A stretch of DNA of 64,000 bases. Origin: Morinoia aosen (taxonomy: Eukaryota; Arthropoda; Malacostraca; Amphipoda; Talitridae). Under the pieces are notes generated by a model. The model was not told where the DNA came from and searched no databases. It saw nothing but the letters and a program-made list of their open reading frames with translations. Positions 58,231-64,000 of the stretch are shown here, piece after piece; the first letter of the stretch is position 1; the number at the start of each line of letters is the position of its first letter. The translations under genes were made by a program, and so were the position numbers. Where the stretch lies: assembly GCA_030386875.1 (NCBI GenBank), contig CM059571.1, positions 25,104,355 through 25,168,354 of the forward strand, in the 5' to 3' direction.

Positions 58231-60095
58231 TTTCTCTTCATTCTCTTAATCACCTTAGTTGTTGCTAATAACAGCAGATCGTCTTTTGCTAAAGAATATA
58301 ATAATGATAATAATAAAGTGATCGGTGACTGCAGTGAAAAATTGGAGTGGGTGAGTGTGGTCGATGATGATTTGAGAAGAAAGAATGAATAATGTTGATT
58401 TTCGTTTGAAGCTAAGGTGTATAATTGCTCGGGATACATGTATGTAGAAGGAATGGTGTAGGAAAATTTCAGAAGAAGATTGAGGACGTTGGGGTGTAAC
58501 ATCATTGTGATCGACATGCTCCATTTCTTTCGTCTCTGTTGTAGTTGTGCAGTTACACGCTGCCCCTCAAATCAAAAGTCTTTGTGCCATCTTCAAGTGT
58601 CTTTATTGCCTTGAAAATAAAGCATACCGTAGTGACCAATATTTCTGAACAATGAGAACTTAGTTTCTGACTCCCACGGGGCTCTTTACAAAAAGCTCGT
58701 TTTTCGTCTCTTTTCTTGGGGGGGCAGGAGTTGTCCTGCTGCTGTAGCGCTGAATATTCATTTGCGCGCTCGTTGTAAAAGGTCATCGGCGTTGGTTCTT
58801 GTAGTTCATGGTGAAGTTTACAAATGCATGTGACGAAATGTGTTCTAAATATTGAACAAAATCATGGTGTTGATACATACTTCAAGTCAGTCTCTTGTTT
58901 GACTCTGATTTACCTGTTTCAAGTTCAGTACATTTTTCGTAAGAATCGTTATAGTACATTTCTGAAAGCTTTGGCAACAGAAATATTTCAAAACACGTTT
59001 CATTCGGTCCTGTGCGCGAAATTTATCGTCTCATATCGGCTTCCGATGCAGGCTTGTAATGAGATGCTCGGCTTAAGTTTCTTTGAGTCTTGACGTAAGA
59101 ACGGCTATAAAATCATATTGACGACTGATTTCGTGACACCTAAAGACTGCGATGTCGTCATTTGTATCTATTTTCATTGCTCGTCTCATATAAAATTATT
59201 TTATTGCATGGTGTGACATCATCTGTTGGAGGAAGGAGAAATAGAAGTATTAGCTTATAAAAGGCCTGCTACAAATGAAGTAAGATTCGCTTATTTCTTT
59301 GTTGAACCGTTTTAATGATGTATTTTTGCTGAAAAGTCAGGTGTCTGAGCTTCTATGACCTTAGAAGTCATAGTTAAACTCATCTCACCACTGAAACCTA
59401 TATTTCCAGGTTCTTTTAATCATCAGTTTACAGGTGCATGTCACGTATGCGTTCTTGTTAACATAAAACTTAATAATAAAACTTAGTTCATGAAAAAACA
59501 GCACACCTAGAAATTGTGATCCTGTTTTGAGCGGCGCATTGAGAATAACTGAGGGAGCATTCGTAAAGTACATAAGAAAATGTTAAACTACTCCAGTGAG
59601 TCACTACAAAATTATTTTGTCAACGGCATCTTCTTACCTAAGAATACTGAAATTTTGCCTTGATAGTGAGACGTACGTAAAACAAATGTATTCTCAAGAA
59701 ATCCAATTGAATATTTCAGTGATTCATCCTTTTGAATTTTTGGAACTCGTTAACATGACTCTTTTTGTGCGACATTCACAGAGTGATATTCTCACTGAAC
59801 CAGGTGAGGTAGGTCAATATTAGAATTATCAAGTAAATTGGTGATTATATTAATGTTCGAACATAAGCATGGGTAACACTTATAAATGAAAAAGTTAACA
59901 AAACAGGTTTTGCATCGGCAGCGTAATGTTTAGAATTCGCTCTACTAGAGCGAAATATCGCTGATGTAGGTAGCAGAGTTCAACGATTTACGAATATTTA
60001 AAAGTTTCCTAACGCAAAGTTGGTGCTGAGTGGAGGTGTAACTGCTGGACTTTGTTTTACTTTTACATTGTGATTATATTTTTTATCTACTTTCA
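58231..60095. other. Unassigned sequence
   Basis: No gene recognised; frames of 60-100 codons overlap on both strands without motifs. Confidence 0.5.
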
Positions 60096-60323
60096 TTAAC
60101 ACTTTGACTGCGGCACGTAAAACTTAAATTTAATATTCAACTCAAATCTAAAGTCAATTGTAGTACGTAATGTTGAAAATAGTAAACAATTGCTGGATCG
60201 TGCCTTCATCAAGTTTTAGTTAAGTATTTATGAAATTTGAGTTAGTGACTATATTGGCCGGTCAGCAGCATGATAAAAACTCTCTGTGACCACCGGTGGC
60301 TCACGTAGCAGTCAAAGGGTTAA
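60096..60323 (+). mobile_element. piggyBac-like MITE, copy 3
   Basis: A 228-bp element with TTAA at both ends (60096-60099 and 60320-60323). The left terminus is TTAACACTTTGACTGCGGCA. The right terminus, reverse complemented, is TTAACCCTTTGACTGCTACG. The interior matches the copies at 1222 and 38578 in reverse orientation. The intact TTAA pair and the best-matching ends make it the best preserved of the three. No coding frame. Confidence 0.85.
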
Positions 60324-60395
60324 TATGAAATGCTGTCAAACTGTTACTAATTGTAGAGCTGACCGTATCCTAATGTTATAGTTGATACTGTTTCT

Positions 60396-60748
60396 ATGAA
60401 GGTTATAGCAAAGAAGAACTTTAAAATCATTTTAATGAAACGTTTCAAGCCTCAGCTCATCATCAGTCATATCCGCAAGTACAAAATATACATGCATTGA
60501 ATAAAAACACGACAAAATCATAAAACTGCTCATCCTTCGTGCAGTCAAACAAGTGTCTAGATAAAAATGACATGACATAAAAACTGATTAAATCCAAATG
60601 TCAAAACTTCACTAACTAGAATCGTAAATGTGACTTGGAACAGAAAATAAGAATACAGGAGTACAACGAAAATGCGGAACGGTCATAAGGTCAGCTTACT
60701 AGCATAAATAAAATCTAACCAAAAAAAGAGACCAAGGGAAAAAATGAG
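60396..60748 (-). repeat. Left inverted arm (3' end of the Penelope-like element)
   Basis: On the minus strand this is the DNA following the endonuclease stop. It ends with CTGATGATGAGCTGAGGCTT then GAAACGTTTC at about 60430-60465. These contain the two conserved hammerhead-ribozyme core words, CTGATGA and GAAA, in the right order and spacing. Hammerhead motifs are known in Penelope-like terminal blocks. The helices around the core are only partly formed by eye. Confidence 0.7.
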
Positions 60749-60812
60749 TAAGAGAGAGAAAGAGAAGAGAGAATAAAATAGAAAAAATAATATGTGCATT
60801 GAATTTTGCTCA

Positions 60813-60995
60813 CTAAGAACCTATTATTTTTAAAGGATAAGCACTCCGCAAATCATTCAGTGCCGGTTTCAATTTATGTATATACAGTGATTCTAGCATG
60901 CGCAGTTCAAAATAATTCGAAGCATAGTCTAAAATTTTAAATCGCTCGTTACTGATAATTTTTTTCCTTCTGATTTTTTTTCCCTCTGTCTCTTT
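60813..60995 (-). pseudogene. GIY-YIG endonuclease C-terminus of a Penelope-like element
   Basis: Too short for ordinary gene finding. On the minus strand one frame is open for about 60 codons to a TAG at 60813-60815. It reads a basic stretch, then RFKILDYASNYFELRMLESL and YIHKLKPALND. The pattern ILD-A, L--LESLYI--LKP-LN is the characteristic end of the GIY-YIG nuclease that follows the reverse transcriptase in Penelope-like elements, where it cuts target DNA. The GIY and YIG residues themselves and the reverse transcriptase are absent, removed by the 5' truncation; the upstream arm replaces them. The family call is from motif recognition only. Confidence 0.7.
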
Positions 60996-61323
60996 TTTGG
61001 TTAGATTTTATTTATGCTAGTAAGCTGACCTTATGACCGTTCCGCATTTTAGTTGTACTCTTGTATTCTTATTTTCTGTTTCAAGTCACATTTACGATTC
61101 TAGTTAGTGAAGTTTTGACATTTGGATTTGATCAGTTTTTATGTCATGTCATTTTTATCTAGACACTTGTTTGACTGCACGAAGGATGAGCAGTTTTATG
61201 ATTCTGTCGTGTTTTTATTCAATGTATGTATATTTTGTACTTGCAGATATGACTGATGATGAGCTGAGGCTTGAAACGTTTCATTAAAATGATTTTAAAG
61301 TTCTTCTTTACCATAACCTTCAT
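60968..61323 (+). repeat. Right inverted arm of the Penelope-like element
   Basis: Reverse complement of the left arm, so the same 3' block lies in opposite orientation, with its own CTGATGATGAGCTGAGGCTT and GAAACGTTTC near 61251-61282. The endonuclease frame reads into it by chance. The arms differ at scattered bases, so the insertion is not brand new. Confidence 0.85.
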
Positions 61324-61374
61324 GGTTAAACTGCTTAACAGATAAGATATTCGTAATATTGATACTGTTTCTAT

Positions 61375-62832
61375 ATCATTCATTTAGGAGACGCCTAAGT
61401 TAGAATCGTACCTGAAATTTTCATTCTTTCCTATTTTATTAGGTTTTAAAATCCATGGTCTAATTTACGTACGACGTAGAAAAACAACTAATCTAGTAGA
61501 TTCCAAGTTTTATAATCAAATCGGCTTTGGACACGTGTGTCCCTCTGAAACTTTGTGTGTGCATTTGTATCCCGCAATTTTTATATGCATGAGGAAGACT
61601 GATGTCCATCAAAACTTTGAAATCTGACCACCTGTATTAGAAAGATGGAGTAGATTTGGAGAATTTCACTGACAAGATCCGTCTCATTTTATTACATTCA
61701 GTGCCTTTAACAAGGGTCTCAGGCTCGTATTGGGCGTCGCAAAAGCCTTTCTTCCAGTTTGGCAAGAAGCTCGTTCCGAGCGACGGAGGAGCCGTTCATC
61801 GGTTCTGTCACCGACAAGCTAGACCGAGCTTTCCGACTGGGACGTCTTATTGAAGCTCCGTTGAAAAGCCGAGAAATTTCAGGACATTTGCCAACGCAAA
61901 TCGCGCCTTCAGCTTTCGCAAGGGAGCCCGATCGGGCGATCCGAGGTTGAGCAAAGGCCGTGGCCCGGTCTCAACGCAGGGCTTCGCACAGCGCTGCCGA
62001 CGTGCTCAGAGTCAGACTGGGTCGTGTGCTCACGCGCGGATTTGTTCCACTGCACATTGTGCTGAACACCTGTGCGGAATTTCACCGGCAGATCGAAGTC
62101 TGTTGGCTCAAATTGTAATGGCTTGCCATATGTTTCTGCTAATATTCCTTATTAAGTTGGCTGTGACGCCGAATCAGACGCAAATCGACCTACCGAATTA
62201 AATGGAACAGAAATTGGCGAGGTTTGCATTTTAGCGCGAAGCTGCGTTACGCACTTGCCTCGAAAAACGGAATTGCTCAATCGGACAGAAATCGACTGAA
62301 TTTTTAAATCCGCGCTGGAGCCGGGCGTGCGTTAAAAGTTTTAAACATCGTGGCTGTTGGAGTAGTCGAACATTTTCTCGTCGTTTTAGCTTCTGCGGTA
62401 GAGGCATTTTTGCGTTCTTTAGGTAGCTGTGTTCCACAATTTTGTGGCTGACAAAGAGACACTAAAATTTGAATTTGTTTTTGTTCTCTTTTGACCTGAG
62501 ACACGACCATCCGTTTCTTTGAAGTTTCATTACTGATCGGTGTGATTAACTGGCCAGTTTTCAGTGCTCCGTTGTAAGAATCCTTGCTTTTAGCGCGGAA
62601 TTCTCCTAGATGTCATGTATTTGAGGGTGTTTGCAGCCTGCTCATCGTAAAATGTGGATTATTTTGGCCTTCACGGACTGGCCAGTGATGTACGTGGCAC
62701 AGATTTATCGTATACAGTCTACCGTTGGGTTAACTTTATTCACATCATTTTTTTTTGCTGAAATGAAAACCGCTTTTAATAAATTATCAATACGTAGGTT
62801 TAGCCTATAGTATTGTATTACTGTTAGAAAAA
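61375..62832. other. Unassigned sequence with a GC-richer island
   Basis: A GC-richer, CG-containing stretch lies at about 61730-62100 with short overlapping frames (61656-62201). No product is recognised. The rest is unassigned. Confidence 0.4.
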
Positions 62833-63383
62833 TCGGTAAATCTGAAGGAGATGACAGTTGTCGATTTTCCACTTTTTGGTGCCTGAACCTAATTAATTGA
62901 ATCAAAATAAACAAGTTTTCTTCTATTCTTTTTTCGTCTCAAATGAGTATTTTACGATTTATAGCGGTAAGCTTAGTTTCGTCATTGATGACGAATGCGC
63001 TCGAATAAACAGCTACTCATCGATTTTCGAATTTTTGTTGCTTGAAACATGGTAATAACATCGAAATAAACAACTTTTATTCCATACACTTTTTTCGTCA
63101 AATGAGTATTTAACGAGGTATAGCGGTAGGTTTGGTTTCGTCATTCAAGACAGAGCGCTGGAAGCGAGACGCCATTGCAGTATTGCCATACAACTCGATC
63201 AAAGAATTTCTTTCCGCTTCAAAGACTGGAGTTGCGGTAAGTCATTTACCGCTATAACTAATAAAATACTCATTTGAGACAAAAAGTGCATAGAAGAAAA
63301 CTTGTTTATTTCGATCTAATTAACTATGCTAAGGCATCGAAATTTACAAAATCGACAACTGTCATCTCCTTCAGATTTACCGA
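62833..63383. mobile_element. Foldback-type repeat, 551 bp, unknown family
   Basis: Left arm 62833-62970 and right arm 63246-63383 (138 bp each) are reverse complements with modest divergence. Both start from the outside with TCGGTAAATCTGAAGGAGAT and end inside with TAGCGGTAA. Between them, 63017-63170 is a third, direct copy of 62860-62997 (CGAAATAAACAACTTTTATTC, TTCGTCAAATGAGTATTTAACG, GTATAGCGGTA, TTTCGTCATT). No target duplication or transposase is seen. It may be a foldback MITE or a locally rearranged duplication. Confidence 0.75.
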
Positions 63384-63944
63384 AAAATCATCCCTGAATT
63401 CTCGTGAAAATCCTTCACGGAGCACTTATGGTATACCACTACGTGCATGAACTCGTGGTGGTTGAAAAATTCCGTTGGTCAGTTGTCCTCATGACATCTT
63501 CAGTCTTTAACTCTGTTCATTTAATAGAGGGCATCAAGGGTTGTGCTGCCGTGCGCTTCTTGAGGGATGCGTTGTGTATTCCTATAGACGACTTTCAAAT
63601 TTTCATCTAATGGTCAGTGTACCTTAGGGAATTTCCCCTACACTCATAATAGTGGTGATCCGATAGCTATGCACTGAAGAACTAGTAGTACTACTTGCAG
63701 AACCTACTACCAGCTGAAATTTGTTGTTAATCATTTTACTCTTGTTTGTGAGGGAGGCTGGTGCTTCGCGCAACCGACATCCTGCGGAATGTCTTCAATA
63801 CAATATTTATCTCATTCTTCCATTTTTTCATTTTCATGACATCCTTGCTGCCGCTTTAAATACCTAAGAACTAGAAATGGCGACAATTCTACTCGATATT
63901 ACCAAATTCTGTGATTCATTGCATTCCCTCAGGGGAATGCAGCT
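63384..63944. other. No recognisable feature
   Basis: Unassigned; a 68-codon frame at 63404-63610 has no recognisable motif. Confidence 0.5.
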
Positions 63945-64000
63945 ATTGTCTCATATTCATGAGAATCTCCCGTGGGGAATATGTGAGGTCCCGAGCTAAA
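63945..64000 (+). repeat. Short dispersed repeat, copy 3, cut by the window edge
   Basis: Contains CTCCCGTGGGGAATATGTGA then GGTCCCGAGCTAAA at the last base. Matches 5262-5312 and 48386-48425; it likely continues beyond the window. Confidence 0.45.

Larger units (their letters stand above)
60382..61374 (-). mobile_element. Penelope-like element, 5'-truncated, with inverted arms and target duplication
   Basis: Two arms of about 350 bp, 60396-60748 and 60968-61323, are reverse complements with few differences. The core between them reads, on the minus strand, the end of a GIY-YIG endonuclease and its stop. TTGATACTGTTTCTAT (16 bp) is present at 60382-60397 and 61359-61374 and looks like a target site duplication. 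35 bp of extra DNA lies between the right arm and the right duplicate. Penelope-like elements are known for truncated copies with direct or inverted terminal blocks, which fits. A plain foldback transposon is the alternative, but the coding core argues against it. Confidence 0.8.

Noticed and set aside
59805-59812. TGAGGTAG, the let-7 seed word
   Set aside because: Only eight bases match; the following bases differ from let-7 and no complementary arm for a precursor hairpin is nearby.
1-64000. tRNA, rRNA, snRNA and common microRNA genes
   Set aside because: A visual scan for B-box-like GGTTCGA..CC words and well-known small RNA sequences gave no convincing case; a dedicated covariance search was not possible here.

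Overview
The window looks like non-coding, repeat-rich, AT-rich nuclear DNA from an animal, most likely an arthropod and probably an insect with a large genome. The reasons are that no long host open reading frame is present, the only long reading frame is a retrotransposon's, and there is a decayed stretch of TTAGG-like repeats (the common arthropod telomere unit) near the left end. The mobile elements are a typical arthropod mix of CR1/L2-type LINEs, a Penelope-like element, mariner, hAT-like and piggyBac-like MITEs. The species cannot be fixed from the sequence. I found no convincing host protein gene, rRNA, tRNA or CRISPR array. Short exons of an intron-rich gene could be hidden and would not be visible to me.

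Layout. 0-6 kb: end of a hAT-like element, TTAGG-like stretch, an eroded piggyBac-like MITE, a probable LINE 3' end and a clean hAT-like MITE (5736-5968). 6-20.7 kb: unique-looking AT-rich DNA with a few GC-richer islands. 20.7-23.5 kb: an internally deleted mariner keeping its transposase start (20746-21340), then a 24-bp minisatellite, a LINE-3'-end repeat, and a two-part minisatellite whose period changes from 21 to 20 bp. 23.5-35 kb: mostly unique, with one old duplication near 30 kb and a palindromic tandem cluster near 33.3 kb. 35-44.3 kb: two copies of one CR1/L2-type LINE family in opposite orientation. The minus-strand copy has an uninterrupted 841-codon frame and is cut off within its endonuclease. 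The plus-strand copy is old and broken, and holds an exact 69-bp tandem duplication. A piggyBac-like MITE with TTAA target sites lies between them. 44-54.8 kb: small diverged tandem repeats and a second two-part minisatellite (26 bp then 29 bp). 54.8-58.2 kb: a scattered family of ~100-bp units and the tail of a different LINE. 60-64 kb: a piggyBac-like MITE, a 5'-truncated Penelope-like element with giant inverted arms and a 16-bp target duplication, and a 551-bp foldback repeat.

The genes present act only in transposition: reverse transcriptase/endonuclease of LINEs, the last part of a GIY-YIG endonuclease, and the DNA-binding start of a mariner transposase. They do not form a pathway. The best candidates for something new are the Penelope-like element with its ribozyme-like motif, the period-switching minisatellites and the foldback repeat at 62.8-63.4 kb. 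All readings were made by eye; percent identities were not calculated.
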